From positions 62,001-126,000 of the forward strand of contig JAEXOY010000032.1 in the NCBI GenBank assembly GCA_023439045.1: a stretch of DNA of 64,000 nucleotides, read 5' to 3'. Shown here piece after piece: positions 17,436-26,799 of this stretch; positions within the stretch are counted from its first letter, which is position 1; the number at the start of each line of letters is the position of its first letter. The DNA comes from Bacillota bacterium. Lineage in GTDB: Bacteria > Bacillota > Clostridia > Acetivibrionales > DSM-1351. The notes under the pieces were generated by a model. The model was given only the letters and a program-made list of their open reading frames with translations. It was not told the DNA's origin and did not search any database. The position numbers and the translations under genes were made by a program.

Positions 17436-17464
17436 TTGACAAGGGAAAATAAGGGTATTATAAT
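17436..17464 (+). promoter_or_regulatory. sigma-A promoter of the nitrogenase-like operon
   Basis: A perfect TTGACA (17436-17441), 17-bp spacer and perfect TATAAT (17459-17464) lie 46 nt before the NifB-like ATG. A predicted CymR-type operator starts 7 nt downstream of the -10. The cysK promoter at 29928 has the same layout. Confidence 0.85.
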
Positions 17465-17470
17465 GTAAAA

Positions 17471-17495
17471 CATAGTAAACATATTGGAATAATAT
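17471..17495 (+). promoter_or_regulatory. predicted CymR-like operator
   Basis: The 25-bp site starts CATAGTAAACATA and contains TTGGAATAATAT. It matches the site at 29962-29986 (before cysK) at 21 of 25 positions and has the GGAAT core reported for the Rrf2 regulator CymR. It overlaps the expected transcription start, so binding would repress. Confidence 0.7.
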
Positions 17496-17510
17496 AGAAG
17501 GTGAGCATGT

Positions 17511-18764
17511 ATGATATCTATAGATGAAAAGACACAAACGCATCCTTGCTACAGCGGCAGTTGCAAAAATGCCAGAATGCATTTACCTGTTGCACCTGCC
17601 TGCAATATTTCCTGCAATTATTGTAATCGCAAATTCGATTGTGTAAATGAAAGCAGACCTGGAGTTACTAGCGAAATTCTGAATCCACAAGATGCCCTTG
17701 AAAAATATATTAGAGTACGAAATAGCGTTGAAAATCTTAAAGTAGTTGGTATTGCTGGCCCAGGAGATGCTTTAGCTAACTTTGACGAGGTTAGCCAGAC
17801 TCTTAAACTAATAAGGCAGGAGGATAGCGAGGTCACCTTTTGCCTTTCTACAAATGGTCTGTATTTACCAAAGTATGCACAAGTGCTATATGAACTCGGA
17901 GTTACCCATGTAACTATAACAATTAATACTATTGATGCTGAAATTGGAGCGAAGATTTATCGAGAAGTATTTTATGAAGGGAAACGGTATTTTGGAACTG
18001 AGGGCGCAAAAATACTCATCAAAAATCAACTAGAGGGATTAAAAATGCTTGTAGCCCTAGGTATTGTAGTAAAGATCAATACTGTTTTAATTAAAGGCAT
18101 AAACGATACATGTATTGAAGACGTTTCTAGAAGCGTCAAGGAGAATGGTGCATACATAGGAAATATAATGCCGCTTATTCCGGCACCTGGAAGTGAATTC
18201 GAACATATGCCTCTTACTTCGAAAAAAGAACTTAATGACATCAGATTACAATGTTCACTACATATAAAACAAATGTACCATTGTCAGCAATGTAGAGCAG
18301 ATGCTATTGGGACACTTGAAAAAGACTGCTCAGCTAATTTTATCAAATGCACTTCAGAAATAGACCAAAAAACTAGCATAGACACAATAACTGATTATAT
18401 AAAAGAGAGACATTTAACCTTTGCTGTTGCAACAAGTGATGGAAGACTGATTGATCAACACTTTGGGCAAACGGGTAAATTTGTAGTATATAAGGCTACC
18501 ACAAACAATGCTCATCAGCAGCAGGAGATAAGTATACCGCGTTTTTGCAATGGAACAGATGAATGTGGAGACAATGATAAAAATTTAGAGTATATAACAG
18601 AAGCCTTAAAGGGCTGTGATGCAATTGTAGTACAGAGAATAGGTTATCTGCCGCTAAAGCATTTTGAAAGTTGCGGTATTAGAGTATTTCAAGCTTGTGG
18701 TTTGATTAATGAGGAACTTATTAGAATAGCAAATGAAATAATAATGTTTGAAAAGGAGATATAA
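17511..18764 (+). CDS. NifB-like radical SAM protein (MarB type) with NifX-like C-domain
   Basis: The 417-residue protein is a close NifB relative: HPCYSGSC, then HLPVAPACNISCNYCNRKFDC with the radical-SAM cluster Cys31-x3-Cys35-x2-Cys38, ESRPGVTSE, KINTVLIKGIND, IPAPGSEFEHMPLT and CQQCRADAIGTL. The C-terminal ~110 residues (FAVATSDGRLIDQHFGQTGKF onward) form a NifX/NafY-type cofactor carrier domain. NifB builds the 8Fe-9S-C core cluster of nitrogenases; here it should supply the NifDK-like enzyme encoded next. It is the first gene of the operon, with AAGGTG 7 nt before ATG. The stop lies 2 nt from the NifH-like gene. In the methylthio-alkane reductase system of Rhodospirillum rubrum the same B-H-D-K order is known. 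Confidence 0.9.
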   Translation: MISIDEKTQTHPCYSGSCKNARMHLPVAPACNISCNYCNRKFDCVNESRPGVTSEILNPQDALEKYIRVRNSVENLKVVGIAGPGDALANFDEVSQTLKLIRQEDSEVTFCLSTNGLYLPKYAQVLYELGVTHVTITINTIDAEIGAKIYREVFYEGKRYFGTEGAKILIKNQLEGLKMLVALGIVVKINTVLIKGINDTCIEDVSRSVKENGAYIGNIMPLIPAPGSEFEHMPLTSKKELNDIRLQCSLHIKQMYHCQQCRADAIGTLEKDCSANFIKCTSEIDQKTSIDTITDYIKERHLTFAVATSDGRLIDQHFGQTGKFVVYKATTNNAHQQQEISIPRFCNGTDECGDNDKNLEYITEALKGCDAIVVQRIGYLPLKHFESCGIRVFQACGLINEELIRIANEIIMFEKEI

Positions 18765-18766
18765 AA

Positions 18767-19645
18767 ATGGCAAAAAAGATTAAGCAAATAGCTATCTATG
18801 GAAAAGGTGGGATTGGCAAATCAACAACTACATCCAATATTAGTGCTGCATTGTCCACTGCAGGGTATAAAGTAATGCAATTTGGGTGTGACCCCAAAAG
18901 CGATTCAACAAACACTTTAAGAGATGGTAAGTACATACCAACAGTACTTGATACACTGAGAGAAAAAAATGTGGTAAAAGCACATGAAGTAATTTATGAG
19001 GGCTTCAATGGGATATATTGTGTAGAGGCAGGTGGACCAGCTCCAGGTGTAGGTTGCGCAGGAAGGGGAATTATTACAGCAGTACAGCTATTTAGACAAC
19101 AGAAGGTATTTGAGGAACTTGACCTGGATTATGTAATTTATGATGTATTAGGTGATGTTGTATGCGGAGGTTTTGCGGTTCCTGTCAGAGAAGGTATTGC
19201 AGAGCATGTATTTACAGTCTCGTCGGCAGATTTTATGGCCATATATGCTGCAAATAACCTTTTTAAGGGTATTCAAAAATACTCTAAGTCGGGAGGGGCG
19301 TTATTGGGAGGCGTAATTGCAAATTCAATAAATGCTCCGTATTCAAAAGAGATAATTGATGACTTTGTTAAGCAGACAAATACACAGGTAGTAGAATATA
19401 TTCCACGCTCTGTAACAGTAACTCAGAGTGAACTACTAGGGAAAACAACTATTGAGGCTGCACCAGATTCAAAACAGGCTGGGGTATATAGAAGCTTAGC
19501 ACAAAAAATAGCTGACCACACAGAGTCTAAGGTACCTACACCTTTGGAAATAAGTGATCTAAGAAGTTGGGCGTCCAAATGGGGAGATTACTTACTACAA
19601 ATGGAAACTGGTGTTGTTAGACCTGATGCGGGAGGTAATATTTAG
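18767..19645 (+). CDS. NifH-like reductase (MarH type)
   Basis: The 292-residue protein has the P-loop GKGGIGKST (residues 12-20), GCDPKSDST, and both 4Fe-4S ligands of the homodimer, Cys97 (GVGCAGRGI) and Cys133 (DVVCGGFAV), at nitrogenase spacing. It should pass electrons with ATP hydrolysis to the NifDK-like pair. Differences from classical NifH (DTLREK region, VLGDVVCGGFAVPVREG) and lack of nifE/N/V genes around argue for a nitrogenase-like group IV enzyme rather than N2 fixation. The last 25 bp of the gene are the first unit of a tandem array that continues past the stop. Confidence 0.92.
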   Translation: MAKKIKQIAIYGKGGIGKSTTTSNISAALSTAGYKVMQFGCDPKSDSTNTLRDGKYIPTVLDTLREKNVVKAHEVIYEGFNGIYCVEAGGPAPGVGCAGRGIITAVQLFRQQKVFEELDLDYVIYDVLGDVVCGGFAVPVREGIAEHVFTVSSADFMAIYAANNLFKGIQKYSKSGGALLGGVIANSINAPYSKEIIDDFVKQTNTQVVEYIPRSVTVTQSELLGKTTIEAAPDSKQAGVYRSLAQKIADHTESKVPTPLEISDLRSWASKWGDYLLQMETGVVRPDAGGNI

Positions 19646-19785
19646 CGCTGATGCAGGTGCAGTATTTAGACCTGATGCGGGTGGTAGTATTTAGCACTAA
19701 TTCGAGTAGTAATATTTAGACTTGACGCAAGTGGCAATATCTAGACCGGACGCAAGCGGTAATATCTAGTCCTGATGCAGCAACT
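19619..19785. repeat. 24-25-bp tandem repeat overlapping the nifH-like 3' end
   Basis: Copies start at 19619, 19644, 19668, 19693, 19718, 19743 and 19768 (partial), of the form AGACCTGATGCGGGTGGTAG plus TATTT. The first copy encodes the terminal residues RPDAGGNI and the stop of the NifH-like gene. The array separates nifH-like from nifD-like by about 225 nt in an otherwise tight operon. Confidence 0.85.
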
Positions 19786-19871
19786 GTATGAAGGCTTTAT
19801 CTAAGACATCGTATGTTTTTATTTTATAGTTAATAATGGTTAAAAGAAATCATGGCAGGGGGTTAGCAACT

Positions 19872-21353
19872 ATGAGTGAAGTAAATATAAGAGAGCCAGA
19901 GGTAACAATTCGAGAAATCAGACTTGGTTCAATTACAGGTTTTGAAGGAAGTGCAAAGCAGCTGGTTAGCTGTTCGAGAAAGGGAAATCTGAGAGATTGC
20001 AGCCGAAGCTTTTCCCAATGTATGGGTTGTAGTTCTTCAAATGCATTTTGTCAACTATCCATGATACAGGATGCTATTATTATAAATCATGCGCCTATTG
20101 GCTGTGCTGGGGATTTTTTTGGATTCAATTTTGTATATAGGGTTGGGCAGATGGAAAGAAGCTTACCTCCTGCTTTAGGGAGATATTTCAGCTCGAATAT
20201 AGAGGAAAAGGATACAGTTTTCGGGGCAACTCAAAAGCTTGAAGAGACAATACGTGAGGCATATGAGAGACTTCATCCCAATGCAATTTTTGTTACTACT
20301 TCTTGTGCTTCGGGAATTATTGGGGACGATGTTGAAAGTGTGGTAAACAATCTGAGTGAAGAACTTGGAATTCCAGTGGTTGCATGCTTCTGTGAGGGCT
20401 TCAAATCAAAAATTTGGACTACTGGCTTTGACTCAGCATATCATTCAATTATCAGAAAAATAGTAAAGCCACCTAAAAAGAAAACAAATAAGGTAAATAT
20501 AATTAATTTTTGGGGTAGCCACATTTTTGGTGAATTATTGAATGAATTGGGATATGAACCTGAATATATTGTTCCGTTTTCAACCATTGCACAGCTTGAG
20601 CATATTTCAGAAGCTGCTGCTACTATTCAGATATGCACTACCCTTGGAACATATATTGGCGCTGCTCTGGAACAGATATACGGTGTTCCTGAAATAAAGG
20701 CCCCACCGGCATATGGTATTGCTGGAACTGATAATTGGTATAGGGAATTAGGCAAAGTATTAGGTAAAGAACAGTTAGTAGAGGAAATTATTGAGAGAGA
20801 ACACCTCAAGGTCTTGCCAAAATTAGAAGAGTACAGAGGTAGGCTCAAGGGCAAAACAGCTTATGTCACTGCTGGCGCTGCACACGGGCATTCACTTATA
20901 GCACTATTGAGAGAATTGGGAATGGAAGTGCAGGGGGCAGCAATCTTTCATCATGATCCTATTTATGACAATGGTGACACTACTTCCGATGCATTGGCAC
21001 ATACTGTAAACACATACGGAGATATACCCAACTACAATGTTTGTAATAAGCAAGCATTTGAACTGGTGAATATTCTCAACCGGGTCAGGCCGGATATAAT
21101 GATAGCGAGACACGGTGGAATGACAGTATGGGGAGCAAAACTAGGAATTCCAACACTTCTCATTGGAGATGAGCAGTTCAGCTTTGGGTACCAAGGAATA
21201 CTAAACTATGCAGAGCGTATTGTTGAAACGATTGATAATATTGAGTTTGTAACCAATTTGGCTAAGCATAGTACAATGCCCTACACAAAGTGGTGGCTAG
21301 AGCAAAACCCATTTCATTTTTTAGGGGGTGACCTGAATGTCAAAGTTTATTGA
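19872..21353 (+). CDS. NifD-like catalytic subunit (MarD type)
   Basis: Start ATG 19872 is preceded by AGGGGG at 9 nt (493 residues); an upstream ATG at 19836 has no site. It is a nitrogenase component-1 protein. Likely P-cluster-type Cys are Cys50/Cys53 in RSFSQCMGCSSS, Cys78 in HAPIGCAGDF and Cys145 in TTSCASGIIGDDV, matching NifD spacing. The motifs around NifD Cys275 and His442, the FeMo-co ligands, are replaced (INFWGSHIFGE; RHGGMTVWGAKLGIPT), so it is not an N2-fixing NifD. Among group IV enzymes the B-H-D-K order and sulfur-amino-acid neighbours point to methylthio-alkane reductase, which releases methanethiol for methionine synthesis. Its 3' end overlaps nifK-like by 17 nt. Confidence 0.88.
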   Translation: MSEVNIREPEVTIREIRLGSITGFEGSAKQLVSCSRKGNLRDCSRSFSQCMGCSSSNAFCQLSMIQDAIIINHAPIGCAGDFFGFNFVYRVGQMERSLPPALGRYFSSNIEEKDTVFGATQKLEETIREAYERLHPNAIFVTTSCASGIIGDDVESVVNNLSEELGIPVVACFCEGFKSKIWTTGFDSAYHSIIRKIVKPPKKKTNKVNIINFWGSHIFGELLNELGYEPEYIVPFSTIAQLEHISEAAATIQICTTLGTYIGAALEQIYGVPEIKAPPAYGIAGTDNWYRELGKVLGKEQLVEEIIEREHLKVLPKLEEYRGRLKGKTAYVTAGAAHGHSLIALLRELGMEVQGAAIFHHDPIYDNGDTTSDALAHTVNTYGDIPNYNVCNKQAFELVNILNRVRPDIMIARHGGMTVWGAKLGIPTLLIGDEQFSFGYQGILNYAERIVETIDNIEFVTNLAKHSTMPYTKWWLEQNPFHFLGGDLNVKVY

Positions 21354-22653
21354 GCAACCTAGATATTCATGTGCACTAGGTGCACAACAAACAGTAGTAG
21401 CGATTAAGAGAGCAGTACCCGTTGTACACGCTGGCCCAGGGTGTAGTTGTAAAATAAACGGTTTGCTTGGGCAGGGTGAGGGATATGCAGGAGGAAGCAC
21501 TATACCTTGCACAAATGCCAGTGAAGCTGAGGTTGTGTATGGTGGTGAAGACAGGCTGCGAAGCGTAATTGATGGAGCACTCAAGGTAATAGATGCAGAC
21601 TTATATGTTGTACTTACGGGTTGCACCTCCGATATAGTAGGGGATGATATTGGAAGTATTTCGACAGATTACCAAGAGAATGACTTACCTATTGTTTATG
21701 CTGAGACAGGCGGTTTCAAAAGCAATAACTATGTAAGTCATGAGAAGGTTGTAAATGCTATTATAGATCAATACGTTGATAAATTTGCAGATAACACTGA
21801 TATTGAAAAGGGGTTAGTTAATGTTTTCTCGTCAATACCTTATCAGGATCCATACTGGAATGGCAACCTCGAAGAGCTTAAAAGAATTCTAAATGGAATA
21901 GGGCTAAAGGTTAATATTTTGTTTGGAAGCCATTCAGGGGGTGTCAGTGAATGGAGGACAATACCGAAAGCTCAATTCAATATTGTTGTTAGTGCATGGG
22001 CTGGAGTGAATATAGCAAGGCATTTAGAACAAAAATATGGAACCCCGTTTCTTCACTTCCCTTATATACCTATTGGGGGAAATGAAACCTCAAAATTTCT
22101 AAGAGCTGTAGGTGATTTTGGTAACCTAGAAAAACCTGCTGTAGAGAATTTTATTAAGTCGGAGGAGGAACGGTTTTATGCTCACTTAGAGCGTACAGCA
22201 GATTTTATGCTAGAATTCAGATATGGTCTTCCAAGAAAGTTTTATACCATTCTTGATGCCAGTTATTCTTTAGGATTTTCAAAGTTTCTCCTTAATGAAT
22301 TGGGCATTATTCCAGCAAGACAATTTATAATTGATGATACTCCAGATGAATATAAGGAGCAAATTACTAGTCAGTATAAAGATATTTCGCCATTTAGGTC
22401 GGTTGAAGTAAGCTTTGCAGTTGATGGTGGTGCTATCCAGCAAGAAATTAAGAATGACGAGCATAAAAGCAGGGCGTTGATACTCGGCAGTGGTTGGGAA
22501 CGTGATTTAGCCAAAGAAATAAATGCTGACTTATTGGTAGTTAGTGTACCTGTTTTTTATAGATTGGTCTTGCATTGTGGATATGCTGGATATAACGGAG
22601 GTTTAAGAGCCATAGAGGATATTTATGATAGGGTTCTAGATACGTACCGATAG
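21337..22653 (+). CDS. NifK-like subunit (MarK type)
   Basis: The 438-residue protein has Cys12 (PRYSCALGAQ), Cys36 (HAGPGCSCKI) and Cys96 (TGCTSDIVGDD), corresponding in spacing to the three P-cluster Cys of NifK. It lacks the long N- and C-terminal extensions of NifK. It forms the second half of the component-1 heterotetramer. AGGGGGTGACCTGA precedes the ATG inside the nifD-like frame, giving translational coupling. The methionine-importer genes follow after 13 nt, in the same operon. Confidence 0.9.
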   Translation: MSKFIEQPRYSCALGAQQTVVAIKRAVPVVHAGPGCSCKINGLLGQGEGYAGGSTIPCTNASEAEVVYGGEDRLRSVIDGALKVIDADLYVVLTGCTSDIVGDDIGSISTDYQENDLPIVYAETGGFKSNNYVSHEKVVNAIIDQYVDKFADNTDIEKGLVNVFSSIPYQDPYWNGNLEELKRILNGIGLKVNILFGSHSGGVSEWRTIPKAQFNIVVSAWAGVNIARHLEQKYGTPFLHFPYIPIGGNETSKFLRAVGDFGNLEKPAVENFIKSEEERFYAHLERTADFMLEFRYGLPRKFYTILDASYSLGFSKFLLNELGIIPARQFIIDDTPDEYKEQITSQYKDISPFRSVEVSFAVDGGAIQQEIKNDEHKSRALILGSGWERDLAKEINADLLVVSVPVFYRLVLHCGYAGYNGGLRAIEDIYDRVLDTYR

Positions 22654-22666
22654 TGGAGGTGACTTG

Positions 22667-23458
22667 ATGAAAGAGAGCTTTATTTCGATAAAAGATATCT
22701 ATAAGTCATTTACAAGCAATGGCAAAAAGGTTGAGGTGCTAAAAGGAATAAATATTGAACTCCAAAGAGGAGATATTTTCGGAATTATTGGTTTCAGTGG
22801 TGCTGGAAAGTCTACTCTCATCAGATGCCTTAATAGGATGGAAAACCCTGATTCGGGAAGTATTAGAATTGGTGAATATACTATAACCAATCTTTCTAAA
22901 AAGGAGCTTAATATACGCAGACAGAAAATAGGGATGATTTTTCAACATTTTAATCTATTTGACTCTCGTACCGTGTACGGAAATGTAGCCTATCCATTGG
23001 AGATCGCTGGTTACAGAAAAGCTGAAATCAAGAAAAGGGTCACCGAAATTTTAGAACTTGTTGAATTATCAGATAAGATTAATTATTACCCCGGGCAGTT
23101 GAGTGGTGGACAAAAACAAAGAGTAGGGATAGCAAGGGCTCTTGCAAATAATCCAGATGTGCTTCTGAGCGATGAGGCAACTTCTGCGCTTGATCCACAG
23201 ACTACGCTTTCTGTATTGGATTTACTTAAGGATATAAACAGAAAATTAGGTCTTACAATAGTTTTGATAACTCATGAACTTGATGTAGTAAAGTATACGT
23301 GCAATAGCATGGCGGTGCTTGAAAATGGCTATATTGTTGAAAGTGGTTCTGTGAGGGACATTTTTAGTAACCCTGAGAGTGATACAGGAAAGCTTTTTAT
23401 CAAGATTAATACTGATTTTGCAAATAGTCAATGGGTAGAAGGTGGGGCAGGAATATGA
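22667..23458 (+). CDS. metN: ABC importer ATPase, MetN-like, without regulatory NIL domain
   Basis: ATG 22667 has TGGAGGTGA 5 nt upstream; the frame also opens with TTG one codon earlier. Motifs: Walker A GFSGAGKST, signature LSGGQKQR, Walker B LLSDEATSALDPQTT. The best match is MetN, energising uptake of methionine or related sulfur compounds. At 263 residues it stops where MetN normally continues into a ~90-residue NIL domain that binds methionine and inhibits transport, so this importer would lack that feedback. It is followed by MetI and MetQ homologues in one operon with the NifBHDK-like genes. Confidence 0.9.
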   Translation: MKESFISIKDIYKSFTSNGKKVEVLKGINIELQRGDIFGIIGFSGAGKSTLIRCLNRMENPDSGSIRIGEYTITNLSKKELNIRRQKIGMIFQHFNLFDSRTVYGNVAYPLEIAGYRKAEIKKRVTEILELVELSDKINYYPGQLSGGQKQRVGIARALANNPDVLLSDEATSALDPQTTLSVLDLLKDINRKLGLTIVLITHELDVVKYTCNSMAVLENGYIVESGSVRDIFSNPESDTGKLFIKINTDFANSQWVEGGAGI

Positions 23459-24165
23459 ATTTAAACAAAGGAACCCTTTTGGATGTCATAAAAAGTGCAC
23501 TCAGTAGCCAAACTTGGGCCATAGTTACTCCAGCGATATGGGAAACAATTTATATGACACTAATGACAGTAATATTTACACTTTTATTGGGGTTGTTATT
23601 AGGTATTGTTTTGGTGGTAACTGATAAACAAGGGCTGCATCCCATGCCGGCATTAAATAAGGTATTGGGATCACTTGTAAATATACTTAGGTCTTTGCCC
23701 TCAATGATTTTAATTATTTTGACACTACCGCTTTCTAGGCTTATTATAGGTATTTCCTATGGACCACAGGCATGTATATTGGCACTTGTAGCAAGCTGTG
23801 TACCCATGTTTGGAAGATTGGTAGAAAGCAGTATTTTGGAGGTCCCCAAGGGAAAACTAGAAGCTGCAAAGTCCATGGGCTCGAACAATTTTCATATTAT
23901 TGTAAAGGTGCTTTTACCAGAGGCATTACCTTCACTGGTAAGGAGCTTTACTATAGCAGTTATAGCTATTATCTCAACTACTGCACTTGCAGGCTCTTTT
24001 GGAGCCGGAGGCTTAGGGGATGTTGCAGTAAGATTTGGATATTCAAGATTCAAAACGGATATTCTTTTAGCGACAGTACTTGTACTTGTTTTGTTAGTGC
24101 AGTTAACACAGCTAATAGGGGATTTACTCTACAAAAGAATACTACATAAAAGGTCACTTATTTAA
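23455..24165 (+). CDS. metI: methionine-type ABC importer permease
   Basis: ATG 23455 overlaps the metN stop as ATGA, with GGTGGGG upstream; it gives 236 residues. Five membrane helices and the EAA loop (EAAKSMGSNNFHIIVKVLLPEA-like LEAAKSMGSNNFHIIVKVLL) match MetI. It forms the channel of the importer. Confidence 0.92.
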   Translation: MNLNKGTLLDVIKSALSSQTWAIVTPAIWETIYMTLMTVIFTLLLGLLLGIVLVVTDKQGLHPMPALNKVLGSLVNILRSLPSMILIILTLPLSRLIIGISYGPQACILALVASCVPMFGRLVESSILEVPKGKLEAAKSMGSNNFHIIVKVLLPEALPSLVRSFTIAVIAIISTTALAGSFGAGGLGDVAVRFGYSRFKTDILLATVLVLVLLVQLTQLIGDLLYKRILHKRSLI

Positions 24166-24187
24166 ATTTTTTTAACTTATTATTGAG

Positions 24188-24203
24188 TAAACATATATGT
24201 TTA
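24188..24203. promoter_or_regulatory. 16-bp palindrome between metI and metQ
   Basis: TAAACATATATGTTTA is a perfect palindrome in the 70-nt gap between the permease and binding-protein genes. It could be an operator or a short mRNA stem that sets the subunit ratio; no further support. Confidence 0.3.
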
Positions 24204-24235
24204 TTATATTAATTAAATGAAAGGACGGATTAGTT

Positions 24236-25066
24236 ATGAAAAAGATTTTTACTCTATTAACAATACTTCTTACAGGAGTGATTTTGGTAAGTGGTTGCGG
24301 AAAAACAGACAACAGTAGCTCAACACAGAGCAGCGGTGGAAAGACAGTATTAACAGTAGCAGCAGATGCTGTTCCACATGCAGAGCTGTTAAACTTTGTC
24401 AAGCCTGCATTAGAAAAAGAGGGTGTAGAACTGAAAATAATTGTTTTGGATGCAAGTACTGGCTCACTTGCAAATGAACAAACCGATAATGGAGAGTACG
24501 ATGTGAATTTCTTTCAGCATTTGCCTTATCTTAATTCTGTTAAAAGCGAGAAGGGTTATGATTTAGCTGATGCAGGGGCAATTCATGTAGAACCAATTGG
24601 TTTCTACTCAGTAAAATATAAATCAAAAGAAGATATTCCCGATGGGGCGAAAATAGCCATACCTAATGATGCGACAAATGAGTATAGGGCACTTAAAATA
24701 CTTGAAAACAATGGGTTCATAAAGTTGAAGTCCACTATACAGAATTACTCAGCAACCATAAACGATATTGAAACAAATACAAAGAATTTGAAAATTACTG
24801 AGCTGGATTCAGCAAATATTATTCGAGTTAAGGATGAATTCGATGGATATATAACCAATACAAACAAGATTCTTGACGCTGGAATAGATGCTAATACTGC
24901 ATTATTCAGAGAAGGAAAGGATTCACCCTATGCAAATATTCTTGTAACAAAAACGTCAAGGGTAAATGATGCTGCAATAGTTAAGCTTAAGAATGCTTTG
25001 ACTACACCGGAGGTCAAGAAGTTTATAGAAGAGACATATAAGGGCGCAGTAATACCAGCTTTTTAA
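24236..25066 (+). CDS. metQ: MetQ/NlpA-type substrate-binding lipoprotein
   Basis: The 276-residue protein has a signal peptide with lipobox LVSGC (Cys21), then TVAADAVPHAELLNFV and NEQTDNGEYDVNFFQHLPYLN, the NlpA/MetQ signatures. It captures methionine or related thioethers outside the membrane. In this context the ligand could be a methylthio compound feeding the NifDK-like enzyme; that is inference. GAAAGGA precedes the ATG. Confidence 0.92.
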   Translation: MKKIFTLLTILLTGVILVSGCGKTDNSSSTQSSGGKTVLTVAADAVPHAELLNFVKPALEKEGVELKIIVLDASTGSLANEQTDNGEYDVNFFQHLPYLNSVKSEKGYDLADAGAIHVEPIGFYSVKYKSKEDIPDGAKIAIPNDATNEYRALKILENNGFIKLKSTIQNYSATINDIETNTKNLKITELDSANIIRVKDEFDGYITNTNKILDAGIDANTALFREGKDSPYANILVTKTSRVNDAAIVKLKNALTTPEVKKFIEETYKGAVIPAF

Positions 25067-25083
25067 GACAAGGAGGCAGACCT

Positions 25084-25407
25084 ATGTTACACCGAATAGC
25101 TATGGCAAGCACAGACGGAACAGTAATTAATCAGCATTTTGCCCAGGCGGAAATATTTTATATATATGAATTATCCGATACGGATTATAAATTTATAGAT
25201 ATTAGAAAAAAGTCTGCAGTAACAATTCATTCGGAAGATGAATTTGATAGGGTTTTAAAACTGATAGATGATTGCGACTCAATCTTTGTAAGCTGTATCG
25301 GTCAGGGAGCCGCAAGATATTTAAATTCAAAGGGAATGAGAGTATTTGAGGCTCCATATTCGGTATCTGCAGTTCTGAATAAGTTAATTGATAAGGGGAT
25401 ACTGTAG
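25084..25407 (+). CDS. NifX/NafY-type cofactor-binding protein
   Basis: The 107-residue single domain (IAMASTDGTVINQHFAQAEIF ... DDCDSIFVSCIGQGAARYL) is of the dinitrogenase iron-molybdenum cofactor biosynthesis family, closely like the C-terminal domain of the NifB-like protein. Such proteins carry cluster precursors between NifB and the enzyme. AAGGAGG lies 8 nt before the ATG. Its presence inside a sulfur operon ties the importer and transsulfuration genes to the NifDK-like enzyme. Confidence 0.88.
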   Translation: MLHRIAMASTDGTVINQHFAQAEIFYIYELSDTDYKFIDIRKKSAVTIHSEDEFDRVLKLIDDCDSIFVSCIGQGAARYLNSKGMRVFEAPYSVSAVLNKLIDKGIL

Positions 25408-25428
25408 TTTTGTAAAAAGGGAGTAAAT

Positions 25429-26799
25429 ATGATATATGATAATGTTTTACAATTAATTGGAAATACCCCTATAGTTGAGATAAAGTGTTTTGATATTGGT
25501 CAGTCAAGATTATTTGTCAAACTTGAAAACCAAAATCCAGGGGGCTCAATAAAGGATAGGGTGGGCCTATCCATGATAGAAAATGCCGAAAAAAATGGCA
25601 TTATTAAGCCGGGTGATACACTTATTGAGGCTACAGCCGGTAATACAGGATTAGGCTTAGCATTAGCTGCTTCAAGAAAGGGATATAAGCTTATTTTGGT
25701 CATACCTGATAAAATGAGTCAGGAGAAAATATCCCATTTAAAAGCAATGGGGGCAGAAATTATCTTAACTAGGTCGGATGTTTTAAAAGGACACCCCGAC
25801 TATTATCAAGATAAAGCAGAGTATCTTTCAAAGCAAATCCCTGGTTCCTACTACTTAAATCAATTCAATAATAAATATAATCCATTGGCACATGAAACCA
25901 CTACTGGTCCAGAAATATTGAGTGAAATGAATGGTAAAGTAGATGCTGTTGTTGTGGGAGTTGGTTCTGCTGGTACGATAACCGGATTGAGCGCGTTCTT
26001 TAAAAAAGAAAAACCTGATACAGAGTTTGTTTTAGCTGATCCTAAAGGATCTATATTGAGAGACTATTATTTGGGTAATAGTTGTAATAATTCTGGAAGT
26101 TGGCTTGTTGAAGGTATTGGAGAGGATTTTATTCCTGAACAATGTAATTTTGAATTGGTTAAGAAGGCGTATACAATATCTGATGCGGAATCTTTTTTGA
26201 TAGCAAGAAGACTGTTAAAGGAAGAAGGCATATTTGCGGGCTCATCAACAGGTGTACTTGTTGCTGCTGCTATTAAATACGCCAAAGAGCAGACAACACC
26301 TAAAAATATTGTTACTTTTGCGTGTGATAGCGGAAATAAATACCTTTCCAAAATGTTTAATGACTATTGGATGGCGGACAATGGTTTTATTACAAAGGAG
26401 GAAAAAGGTGATTTAACAGATATCATTTCAAGAAGCTATTCAGATAGAGCTGTAGTTTCTTTGAGTCCTACTGACACTTTAACCCAAGCCTATCAGAACA
26501 TGAAAATGTATAGTATTTCGCAACTTCCGATTTTAGAAAAAGAGCAGGTCATTGGGATAATAGATGAATATGACATACTGCTTGCAATTGAAAATGAAGG
26601 GAATAAATGCTTTGAAAGGCCTGTAGCTGAGTTTATGTCGAAAAATTTGAAAACATTAAAACCAAGTGATGAAATAACTACTCTGGTAGAGGTGCTGAAA
26701 AATGGACTCACTGCAATTATTTCAGATGAATATTATTTTTATGGTCTTATAACAAAAATCGATTATATTAATTTTTTGAGGAGACGAATAAATGAGTAA
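25429..26799 (+). CDS. cystathionine beta-synthase with C-terminal CBS domains
   Basis: The 456-residue protein is a fold-type II PLP enzyme: NTPIVEIKC, PGGSIKDR with Lys42 as the Schiff-base lysine, ATAGNTGLGLA, GVGSAGTITG. Two CBS domains follow (about residues 330-456; ISQLPILEKEQVIGIIDEYD). Full-length CBS makes cystathionine from homocysteine and serine; the CBS pair can bind adenosyl ligands. It overlaps the next gene by 8 nt, so the two should convert homocysteine to cysteine together. O-acetylserine-dependent activity is an alternative. Confidence 0.88.
   Translation: MIYDNVLQLIGNTPIVEIKCFDIGQSRLFVKLENQNPGGSIKDRVGLSMIENAEKNGIIKPGDTLIEATAGNTGLGLALAASRKGYKLILVIPDKMSQEKISHLKAMGAEIILTRSDVLKGHPDYYQDKAEYLSKQIPGSYYLNQFNNKYNPLAHETTTGPEILSEMNGKVDAVVVGVGSAGTITGLSAFFKKEKPDTEFVLADPKGSILRDYYLGNSCNNSGSWLVEGIGEDFIPEQCNFELVKKAYTISDAESFLIARRLLKEEGIFAGSSTGVLVAAAIKYAKEQTTPKNIVTFACDSGNKYLSKMFNDYWMADNGFITKEEKGDLTDIISRSYSDRAVVSLSPTDTLTQAYQNMKMYSISQLPILEKEQVIGIIDEYDILLAIENEGNKCFERPVAEFMSKNLKTLKPSDEITTLVEVLKNGLTAIISDEYYFYGLITKIDYINFLRRRINE

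Noticed and set aside
17511..22653. Classical nitrogen-fixing nif operon
   Set aside because: NifD-like protein lacks the Cys275 and His442 contexts for FeMo-co, and nifE, nifN and nifV are missing. The neighbours are sulfur genes.
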